Source: CAZNQW01 sp964575225
Lineage (GTDB): Bacteria; Chloroflexota; Anaerolineae; JAAYZQ01
DNA: 25,039 nucleotides
Direction of reading: 5' to 3'
Assembly (NCBI GenBank): GCA_964575225.1
Contig: CAZNQW010000028.1
Span: 1 to 25,039 of the forward strand
Part shown: positions 1-6,673 of the stretch, in pieces
Position numbering within the stretch: the first letter of the stretch is position 1
Layout: each line of letters begins with the position of its first letter
Notes under the pieces: model-generated
The model's database searches: none
What the model was told of the DNA's origin: nothing
The model's input: only the letters and a program-made list of their open reading frames with translations
Program-made: the position numbers and the translations under genes

Positions 1-567
1 CTTGATGTCGTTGTGGATCACCGGCGGCTGGCGAGAGGCCAGGTATTCCAACACTTCGCAGATCTGGGCCGCGTAACGCAACACCAACTCGACCGGAAGC
101 GAGCTTCCAGTGACGAGCTGACCGGTGTCGGCATCCTCCGAGGTCAGTCCCTTGCTCAAGTCAGGACCCTCGATATACTCCATCACCAGATAGTTATGGC
201 CGCCCTCGATGAAATAGGCATACAGATCCGGGATGCCCGGGTGTTTCAGGTCGCCCAGGGTGCGAGCCTCGGCCTCAAAGCGCTCCGCCGCTCGCTGGCG
301 CTCGGCGGCGTCGGTCGGGTCGAAATAGTCAATGACCTCTTTGAGCACGGCCAGCCGGTCAAAGGCCTTGGTCTGGGCCACCAACCACACGGCCCCCATC
401 CCCCCTTTGCCCAGGGCGCGCACGACGCGATACACTCCGCCGCCCAGCATCTGCCCCGGCTGCAAGGGCGCCGCCACAGCCGGCACGTCGAGAGGTGTCT
501 GGCAAGACGCACAGAACCGCGCGCTGGCTCGATTCAGCCGGCCGCAGTTCGGACATGGTTCAGACAA
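1..567 (-). CDS. Zinc-ribbon Ser/Thr protein kinase, partial (C-terminal part beyond left edge)
   Basis: This is the N-terminal 189 codons of a eukaryote-like (Hanks-type) Ser/Thr kinase; the window ends inside the catalytic loop. A TTG start at 567 is chosen because an in-frame TGA lies five codons upstream and a GAGG ribosome site sits about 7 bases before it; an ATG start would delete the zinc ribbon. The product opens with a CPNC...FCASC four-cysteine ribbon, then a glycine-rich loop (LGKGGMGAVW), the VAIK-type lysine in VLKE, an alpha-C glutamate in the FEAEAR segment and the hinge LVMEYIEG. The last visible residues are HNDIK, so the Arg of the usual HRD motif is Asn. It lies 52 bases downstream of the neighbouring kinase, which it resembles closely, so the pair probably arose by tandem duplication. 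It should phosphorylate Ser/Thr of proteins; the substrate is unknown. Confidence 0.92.
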   Translation of the reverse strand, partial: MSEPCPNCGRLNRASARFCASCQTPLDVPAVAAPLQPGQMLGGGVYRVVRALGKGGMGAVWLVAQTKAFDRLAVLKEVIDYFDPTDAAERQRAAERFEAEARTLGDLKHPGIPDLYAYFIEGGHNYLVMEYIEGPDLSKGLTSEDADTGQLVTGSSLPVELVLRYAAQICEVLEYLASRQPPVIHNDIK

Positions 568-574
568 GACGATA

Positions 575-580
575 CCTCAC
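575..580 (-). promoter_or_regulatory. Ribosome binding site that supports a TTG start
   Basis: GTGAGG on the minus strand lies about 7 bases before the TTG at 567. It overlaps no alternative ATG or GTG that would keep the N-terminal CPNC zinc-ribbon half, so it decides the start of the partial kinase. Confidence 0.6.
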
Positions 581-619
581 TACACCCCCGTTCAAAAGCA
601 ATACCCCACGGACGCCGCG

Positions 620-2464
620 TCAGCGGGATCTTTTCCAACCCCGAATCCCCTGCCACAGGGCCGAAAGGACAATCAGGGTCAGCGCGGGCAGCACATAGAC
701 CAGCAACAGAGCCAGGGGCAAGGCCTGAAAGTAGGCCACAACCAAACCGGCCAGATCAACCGGCAGGCCCTTCCAATTCCACCACAGAGCGACCAAGGCC
801 CCTGCCAGGATCAGACACTCGCCCATCAGCACCCAAGGGCCATAGCGCGAGCGGATCATGCTGCGAAACATCCCCGTCCACAACGACAGCCCTCGCCGCG
901 CACCCCGCGCCGCCAACCCGGCAAAAACCTGCACCCTGTCCCGCGCCCGAAGCAGCACTTCGAGAACCAGGTTCAGGCGGACGGTCACCGGGATGGATAC
1001 TCGCGCCCCGCGCACCGGAGTAAAGGTCAAGACCGCCGAAAGCTCACGGCGCAAGGGCAAGGCGTTCGTATCCACCTCCACCGTCACCTCGGCCCCCTCA
1101 CCGGGCAGGCAACCCACCTCCTCAGGTTCGGCCTTGAGCCAGGGCATCGAAGCGCTCAGGGCAGCCTGTCCATAGCCTCGCGTCTCATTGCGTACCGTCA
1201 AACGGCCCTTGGCCCGCCGGCCGCGCACCACCAACCCAAAGTCGAGCGACTGGGGCTCGACTGTCAACCGAGGCGCGGGCAAGCGCGGGTCCAGGCGGCG
1301 AAGCAGGCCCTCCAGGGCCGCGTCTTCGTCCTTGGTCAACTGCGCCGAACGGGCACGGGCCACCAGGTCGTGACGGTTGCGCGCCTGAAACCACCGGTGC
1401 AGATCCCCGCTGCTCAGGTGCTGGCGGGCTTCGGACCAATGGCGGTCGCACAGGGCCACCAGTTCCTCAGTGGTGTGGGCCACGGCCCCGCTGCGAAACA
1501 CAAAGGGATGTTCGCCATCCTCAGGGATGAGCCACGCCTCCAACGCCTGGCGAAACTCGCCGGCCGTACTGCGGCGGCCCACCTCAGGGCGCAGGGCCCG
1601 GTTCAGCGCATCGGCCAGCGGTCCCGACACCTCGTTCATCTTGGGAAAATGGAACGGGTGCTCGCCGGGATCGTCGTCGGTGAGGAGGTGGTACAGCGTC
1701 GCCGCCAGCGCATAGACGTCGGAGCGGGGTTCCGAACTGCCCTGATGCTGCTCGGGCGCCGCGTATCCCTGGGTGCCAAACGCCGACGACTGCCCGCGGC
1801 CAAGATGGGCGCGGGTGGCCCACCGGATCCGCGCCTGGGCCGCCCCAAAATCAACCAGGCGGACCTCCCCGCTCGTCTGGTCCACGATCAGGTTGGCGGG
1901 CTTGATGTCCTGGTGGATGATCGGGGTAGCCCGGCCAGCCAGGTACTCTAACACCCGGCAGATGCGGATGCCATGACGGACGATTACCTCCGGCGGCAAA
2001 GGCCGCGCCGGAACCTCCCGGCCCAGCGCGTCCCGATGTCGAACCGCCCCTTCGAGGGTTTCGCCCTCGATATACTCCATCACGATGAAATAGCGGCTCG
2101 CCTCGGAAAAGTAGCTGTAGATGCGCGGGATGCCGGGGTGGCTTAGCTCAGAGAGAAGCCGGGCCTCGGTCTCAAATCGGGCCAGGGCCTTGGCCGCCTC
2201 GCCCGCATCGTTCAGATCATAGTAATCCAGCAGCTCCTTGACCACACACAAGCGGTCGAAAGCACCCGTGTCGGCCGCCAGATACAGGGCGCCCATCCCC
2301 CCCTTGCCCAGGGGCTCCAGGATGCGATAGGCGCCGCCGCGCATGACATGGCCTGAGGGCAGCGGCGACCACTGGTCGTGCCGCAAGGAGCGACCGCACT
2401 TTTCGCAGAAACGGGCGCTGGGCCGGTTCAGGTGTCCACAGCCCAGTTCAAGGCAGCGTTGCAT
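620..2464 (-). CDS. Membrane-anchored zinc-ribbon Ser/Thr kinase with Ig-like domain
   Basis: A 614-residue Hanks-type protein kinase. A zinc ribbon (C4, C9, C20, C23) is followed by the kinase domain, about 43-315: glycine loop GKGGMG 53-58, K76, alpha-C E100, catalytic loop HQDIKPAN (D186, K188, N191), DFG at 205-207 and APEQ at 236-239. The HRD arginine is Gln. Residues 330-395 are a helical segment (CDRHW...SGDLHRWF) that I cannot name. Residues 398-498 look like an immunoglobulin-like beta domain of the ASPM/SPD-2/Hydin type (LDFG, then LTVRN). Two hydrophobic segments, about 545-563 and 570-603, should anchor the C-terminus in the membrane, leaving the kinase in the cytoplasm. An in-frame TGA 9 bases upstream fixes the ATG. 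No good ribosome site precedes it; instead the leader holds a hairpin. The gene follows the FHA gene by 56 bases. Confidence 0.93.
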   Translation of the reverse strand: MQRCLELGCGHLNRPSARFCEKCGRSLRHDQWSPLPSGHVMRGGAYRILEPLGKGGMGALYLAADTGAFDRLCVVKELLDYYDLNDAGEAAKALARFETEARLLSELSHPGIPRIYSYFSEASRYFIVMEYIEGETLEGAVRHRDALGREVPARPLPPEVIVRHGIRICRVLEYLAGRATPIIHQDIKPANLIVDQTSGEVRLVDFGAAQARIRWATRAHLGRGQSSAFGTQGYAAPEQHQGSSEPRSDVYALAATLYHLLTDDDPGEHPFHFPKMNEVSGPLADALNRALRPEVGRRSTAGEFRQALEAWLIPEDGEHPFVFRSGAVAHTTEELVALCDRHWSEARQHLSSGDLHRWFQARNRHDLVARARSAQLTKDEDAALEGLLRRLDPRLPAPRLTVEPQSLDFGLVVRGRRAKGRLTVRNETRGYGQAALSASMPWLKAEPEEVGCLPGEGAEVTVEVDTNALPLRRELSAVLTFTPVRGARVSIPVTVRLNLVLEVLLRARDRVQVFAGLAARGARRGLSLWTGMFRSMIRSRYGPWVLMGECLILAGALVALWWNWKGLPVDLAGLVVAYFQALPLALLLVYVLPALTLIVLSALWQGIRGWKRSR

Positions 2465-2474
2465 GGGTTCGGTT

Positions 2475-2511
2475 CAGGGGGAACAGGAGGCCTCGCCCCC
2501 CGTTCCCCCTG
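2475..2511. repeat. Perfect 10-bp inverted repeat between FHA and kinase genes
   Basis: CAGGGGGAAC at 2475-2484 pairs perfectly with GTTCCCCCTG at 2502-2511 around a 17-base loop. In the minus-strand transcript it would form a strong stem ending about 10 bases before the kinase ATG. It has no T-tract, so it is not a classical intrinsic terminator. An attenuator, an mRNA-processing or stability element, or a block on ribosome entry are all possible; none is demonstrated. Confidence 0.7.
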
Positions 2512-2520
2512 CTCATGGCG

Positions 2521-3531
2521 TTACAGTGTAAAGATCAACGCCACCCGACCGCAACGCAGTTCGTCACCGTCGGTTAGCGCCTGACGCGTGCCGGGCACCA
2601 GCTTTTGTTTGTTGACAAAGGTAAAGTTGGTGCTGTCCAGATCCTCGACATAGTAGGCGCCACTGTCTTGCGTGAGGCGCGCATGGCGCCGGGAAACCCC
2701 ACCTTCCTCGCCGCCGTGAGGCGTCAGGTCGATTTCGGGAAAGATGCCACTGACCGGATCTTCGCGCCCAATCAGCGCCTCATCGCCGCCGGGCACAGGG
2801 ATTTCAGCGCCGCTATCGACCACCACCAACCGGGGGCCGGTCGCGGGTGGGGTCGCTGCAGGCGCCGGCGGCACGGCAGCCGCTTGGGGCGCAGCGGCAT
2901 TGAGGGCAAATCCGCAGGCGCTGCAAAAGGTGTCACCCTCCTCGATCTCCTCGCCGCAGGCCGGGCAGGTGGGAGGCCCGGCAGGCACGGGTGGCGGTGC
3001 CTCCTCCACAGCCAGCTCGACCACCGGCTCGGGAACCGCCTCGGGAACCGCAGCCGCCGCGGCAGGCTCCGCGATCGGTTCTGGGGCTATGGCAGGGACT
3101 GGCGGTTCCAGTTCCACCTCGCCCACCGGCTCGGGGGGCAGGGGAGCCTCGGCCAGAGAGGCGCCACAATCGGCGCAAAAGGCCTCGCCGGGCAGCACCT
3201 CGGCGCCGCAGGCCGGGCAGGTCGGCTTGGCCTCGGCCGGAGCCGCCTCGGTCGGAGTAACTTCCGCCACCAGCTCCGCCTCGGTCGAAACCGGTTCCAG
3301 ATCGGGTGCGGGCTCGGCCGTCGGCACCGGCGCCTCCAGCGGCGAGCCGCAAAAATCGCAAAAGGCCTCGCCGGGCACGTTTGCAGCGCCGCAGGCCGGG
3401 CAGATCATGCTGCCGCCCACGGGGGCCGGCTGGGGAGCCGCCGCCTCAGGCGCTGGCAGACGGGTTCCACACTGATCGCAGAATATCGCTCCTTCGCCCG
3501 CTTGGTTTCCACAATTCGGACACGTCACCAT
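2521..3531 (-). CDS. FHA-domain protein with four zinc ribbons
   Basis: A 336-residue soluble adaptor with no enzymatic domain. It carries four copies of a CPxCG...FCxxCG zinc ribbon (C4/C7/C18/C21; C44/C47/C58/C61; C105/C108/C119/C122; C189/C192/C203/C206). They are separated by Pro/Ala/Glu-rich low-complexity linkers. A C-terminal forkhead-associated domain spans about 233-336. FHA motifs are GR 255-256, SRRHA 280-284 and DLDSTN 297-302; the usual STNGT is STNFT here. FHA domains bind phosphothreonine, so this protein probably reads marks made by the adjacent kinases, perhaps binding partner proteins through the ribbons. The ATG at 3531 is preceded by an excellent AAGGAGGG ribosome site 9 bases upstream. 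The flanking genes on the same strand are a VWA protein and a kinase. Confidence 0.93.
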   Translation of the reverse strand: MVTCPNCGNQAGEGAIFCDQCGTRLPAPEAAAPQPAPVGGSMICPACGAANVPGEAFCDFCGSPLEAPVPTAEPAPDLEPVSTEAELVAEVTPTEAAPAEAKPTCPACGAEVLPGEAFCADCGASLAEAPLPPEPVGEVELEPPVPAIAPEPIAEPAAAAAVPEAVPEPVVELAVEEAPPPVPAGPPTCPACGEEIEEGDTFCSACGFALNAAAPQAAAVPPAPAATPPATGPRLVVVDSGAEIPVPGGDEALIGREDPVSGIFPEIDLTPHGGEEGGVSRRHARLTQDSGAYYVEDLDSTNFTFVNKQKLVPGTRQALTDGDELRCGRVALIFTL

Positions 3532-3649
3532 CGTTTCATTCCCTCCTTGGTTTGCGGCTGGCGTGGCCGCCTTACCGACTCAATTCATAAACCCAGACGG
3601 TGTAGGACCCTGGATGCATACCGCTTCTTGGTCCTTCTCATTCCCGCTG

Positions 3650-4903
3650 TTACGGGGATAGGCGCTGGGTGAGCTTGCGGGTCTCGTACCGTAGCTTTTT
3701 CGTGCCGTGGGACGACATCTGGCCAGTTTTCTCCAGGTTGTCGGCCTCTTCCAGCGCCGATTGGGCCAGCTCGTCCTCGCCCATCTCCAACAGGCGAGTG
3801 GCCGCCGCCCGCAGCTTTTGGCTGGCACCGGCCACATTGCCCATTTTGGCCTCCTCCAGGGCGCGGGTCTGGAGCTTGAAGGCCGTGACCTTTTCGACGA
3901 TATTCATCACTTCGGGGTCGTACTGCTTGGCCAGGGACGCATCCGCCGTCACATCGAGCAGGATATCGGCTTTGACCTTTTCACCCACGAGCTTGAGCCC
4001 TGGCACGTCATAGTCGATCTCTGCCTGGGCAATCCGATAGCGCCCCGCGGGGCGCGCGCCGATCAACAACTCGACCAGCAGACTGCGCGGCTGGCCCTTT
4101 TCCATCTCGCCCAAGGTCACCTGCACATCCCGATCCGATAGAGGACGATAGCCCAGGTTCGAGATCATGGGCATCACCTGCCACACCTGCCGCGGCGTGA
4201 CCCCATTGGCCAGCCGCAGGATCACCTGGCCGTTTTGAATGACCGTATCCTGCATCGACTGGACGGCCTGCTGAAAGAAGGCGATGATCTTGTCGGGCGA
4301 GTCGATGAAATCGGCCTTGCCGCCGCTGGCCTCCGAGAGATCATCCAACAGATCCTCGTTCCAGTCATCGCCCAGACCCAGCGAGTTGACCACAATACCC
4401 TTGGCGCCTGCATTTTGGGCCAGCTTCAGGCACTGTTTTTCGTCGCCAAAGGTCTGCCCATCGGTGAGCAGCAACATGCGGCTGATCCGATCATCGCCCA
4501 ACCGTTTTTCCAGCTCCACCAGGCCCTGAGCCATCCCCCCTGAAATCGCCGTGCCCCCGCCATCGCGGATGCGGTCGATCTTTTTCTTGAGATCCGCCTT
4601 GTTGGTCACCGGCTGGCTCTCGGCGATCAGGTACTTGCGGTCGCTAAAAGCCACAATGGAAATCGTGTCTTGAGACCCCAACCGGTCCACCACCAACTTG
4701 GCGGCCTCGCGCAGGTTTTGAATTTTCTGGCCCTGCATCGAACCGCTCTTGTCCAGCACCAAGCTGAGGTTCAGGGGCATTTGGATCTGCGCCGCCCCTG
4801 CTGCGGGCCGCGCTTCAATTAACACATACACCAGTTGTTGGGTATTCATTGCGGGCAGGCTGGCCTTGTTCAGCCTGCAATCCATCACCACGTCCTTGGC
4901 CAT
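3650..4903 (-). CDS. VWA-domain protein (TerY-like position in kinase/PP2C cassette)
   Basis: A 417-residue protein with a von Willebrand factor A domain at about 45-215. The metal-ion-dependent adhesion site is intact: DKSGS 51-55, the Thr in GGGT 115-118 and D148 in LLTDG. After it comes a beta-rich region (about 220-320) and a charged helical C-terminus (about 330-400) with alternating E/A/L/R residues. There is no signal peptide or membrane segment, so it is probably cytosolic. VWA proteins hold partners through a bound divalent metal. With a PP2C phosphatase directly upstream and kinases downstream it fills the TerY place in a TerY-P-like triad, though overall similarity to TerY cannot be judged here. 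The ATG at 4903 has an AAGGAGG ribosome site 6 bases ahead. Confidence 0.93.
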   Translation of the reverse strand: MAKDVVMDCRLNKASLPAMNTQQLVYVLIEARPAAGAAQIQMPLNLSLVLDKSGSMQGQKIQNLREAAKLVVDRLGSQDTISIVAFSDRKYLIAESQPVTNKADLKKKIDRIRDGGGTAISGGMAQGLVELEKRLGDDRISRMLLLTDGQTFGDEKQCLKLAQNAGAKGIVVNSLGLGDDWNEDLLDDLSEASGGKADFIDSPDKIIAFFQQAVQSMQDTVIQNGQVILRLANGVTPRQVWQVMPMISNLGYRPLSDRDVQVTLGEMEKGQPRSLLVELLIGARPAGRYRIAQAEIDYDVPGLKLVGEKVKADILLDVTADASLAKQYDPEVMNIVEKVTAFKLQTRALEEAKMGNVAGASQKLRAAATRLLEMGEDELAQSALEEADNLEKTGQMSSHGTKKLRYETRKLTQRLSP

Positions 4904-4983
4904 TCCATCCCTCCTTCGAGTTCAAACCCTATACGCCGAATCGGGGCTTGGGTCTTACCCCATCCTCCGCCCCGTCCCATCGG

Positions 4984-6630
4984 CTACCCTTCCTCGACCT
5001 GCACCACGATCACGCTGATATTGTCCTCGCCGCCGGCCACATTGGCCCGCCGGACCAGCAGGTCGCAGGCTGCCTGGGGATCGGCCTCCTGCATCATCGC
5101 ATCGGCCACGCCTTCGCTGCGCACCATCTCCCAAAGCCCATCGCTGCACAGCACCAGTCGATCGCCCACCGCCAGGGGCAGATGATCGCCATCGACCTCA
5201 ACAGTGGGCTGGTCGCCCACGCAGCGATAGATGACGCTCCGATGCGGGTGCGTGTAAATCTCGTCGGGCGCTGCGCGCCCTTCGGCAATCATACTGGCAA
5301 CCACTGAGTGATCCCGGGTAAGTTGCGTCAATCCGTCGGCGTTCCAGCGATACGCCCGGCAGTCACCCACGTGAGCCAGAAAAAGCCGGTCGTTCCGCAC
5401 CAGCGCCGCCGTCAGGGTTGTGCCCATGTCATTCTGGCGTTTGTGGCGGGCCAGATAGACCTGATCGTTGGCGGCGACGAGGGCCTGCCGCAATCGCGCC
5501 ACGATCCCCTCGTCCGTCTGGGGTTCCTCCCCCAGCAACGGCAGGATCAGCCCACGCAGCACCTGATCGGCGAACACCTGAAGCGCCAATTTGCTGGCGA
5601 TCTCGCCGCCCTCGTGTCCGCCCATCCCATCGGCCACGGCAAACAGCCCCACCAACAGGTCCATCTGCGACTGATAGGTAGGGGCCAGGGTGAACACCAG
5701 CATGCCATCCTCATTCAGCTCCCGGACCTGCCCCACGTCGGAGCGCTGCCCCACCCGCAGGCGCAGTCTGGGAGCGAGCGGTTCGTCGGGCGTCCCGCCC
5801 GGCTCGGCCATCACCAAGAAGGTTCGGCCTTCATGGTCAACCTGGGCCAGCACCGGATCGGTCAGCGGTTCCCAATCGGCGGGATCGCGAACCTCACGGA
5901 CCTGCACCTGGGGCCTGCGGTCCTGCACAGCGCCGCAGCGGGCACAATAGTCATCTTCGGGCGCGTTGCCCTCGAACCCGCACTGCCAGCAGCGCTGCAG
6001 GTCGTGGGCCTGATAAAGAACGGTATCGGCCTGCTCCTCCAGCACGCGCAGCACGACAAAGCGCCCGGCGAGAAGCTCGCCCGGCAATTCGACCGCCAGG
6101 GCAGAGGACTCTTCACGCCAAAAGGAAGGGACCTCTTCACCGGCCCCGGGAAAGGCATCGATTCCCTCTCCGGCCTCTTCCCCATCCGCGTCTATGCCCT
6201 CTTCTTCTTCGGGGGGCAGTGACTCGAGGGGCTCGACCGGTAAGGGTTCCAGAGGCTCTGCTTCCATCTCGTCCAGTTCCTCCGGCTGGTGCGCTTCGAC
6301 CGACTCGGGAGAAGCTGCCTCTTCGGGCTCGGCAATGGCCTCCTCAAATCCAGGCTCCTCAGGCGTACTCTCCAGATCGGTCTCGGCTGCCAACCCCGCC
6401 TCTGCCGCCAACTCTGGCATCGACTCGGGCGTCGCTGATGGCACCGCCGCCTCAGTCTGAGCTTTGGGTTCGGGACCTTCCAAGATGGGGGCAGGCACGA
6501 CGACCTGCTCCTCTTCCACTTCCATCTCGGGCGCAACGGGCGGCACCTCGGGCACATCCATGGTTTGGCCACAGGCACGACAAAAACGAGCCCCTTCCCG
6601 GTTCTCTGTCCCGCACTTGGCACACTTCAT
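4984..6630 (-). CDS. PP2C-type Ser/Thr phosphatase with zinc ribbons and a kinase N-lobe-like segment
   Basis: A 548-residue protein. An N-terminal zinc ribbon (C3, C6, C17, C20) leads to a long Glu/Pro/Ala acidic linker (about 25-185). Residues 187-213 (GRFVVLRVL...LYQAHDL) resemble the start of a kinase N-lobe whose glycine loop is lost. A second zinc ribbon (C214, C217, C229, C232) follows, then a hinge-like strand (HEGRTFLVMAEPGG, about 266-279). The PP2C domain covers about 291-546, with RELNED (D308), DGMGG 334-338, GD 422-423, SDG 496-498 and GEDN 534-537. The manganese/magnesium ligand aspartates are therefore present and it should be active, opposing the neighbouring kinases. A start 14 codons earlier is possible, but the ATG at 6630 has an AAAGGAG site 7 bases ahead and puts the ribbon at the N-terminus. 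It starts 43 bases after the kinase-FHA gene. Confidence 0.94.
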   Translation of the reverse strand: MKCAKCGTENREGARFCRACGQTMDVPEVPPVAPEMEVEEEQVVVPAPILEGPEPKAQTEAAVPSATPESMPELAAEAGLAAETDLESTPEEPGFEEAIAEPEEAASPESVEAHQPEELDEMEAEPLEPLPVEPLESLPPEEEEGIDADGEEAGEGIDAFPGAGEEVPSFWREESSALAVELPGELLAGRFVVLRVLEEQADTVLYQAHDLQRCWQCGFEGNAPEDDYCARCGAVQDRRPQVQVREVRDPADWEPLTDPVLAQVDHEGRTFLVMAEPGGTPDEPLAPRLRLRVGQRSDVGQVRELNEDGMLVFTLAPTYQSQMDLLVGLFAVADGMGGHEGGEIASKLALQVFADQVLRGLILPLLGEEPQTDEGIVARLRQALVAANDQVYLARHKRQNDMGTTLTAALVRNDRLFLAHVGDCRAYRWNADGLTQLTRDHSVVASMIAEGRAAPDEIYTHPHRSVIYRCVGDQPTVEVDGDHLPLAVGDRLVLCSDGLWEMVRSEGVADAMMQEADPQAACDLLVRRANVAGGEDNISVIVVQVEEG

Positions 6631-6637
6631 TCCGATA

Positions 6638-6644
6638 CTCCTTT
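6638..6644 (-). promoter_or_regulatory. Ribosome binding site deciding the PP2C start
   Basis: AAAGGAG on the minus strand sits 7 bases before the ATG at 6630. It lies downstream of the alternative upstream start at 6672, and so favours the shorter 548-residue product. Confidence 0.7.
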
Positions 6645-6673
6645 GCTTCCCCCCAGGGGCCTGCCGGCCCAAT

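Noticed and set aside
332..1951. Long plus-strand open frame opposite the two zinc-ribbon kinases
   Set aside because: Low-complexity Arg/Pro/Gln-rich translation with no domain; the opposite strand carries full kinase motifs.
3532..3649. A small gene or intrinsic terminator in the gap between the VWA and FHA genes
   Set aside because: No start with a ribosome site apart from that of the FHA gene itself, and only a 5-bp GC-rich inverted repeat without a T-run.
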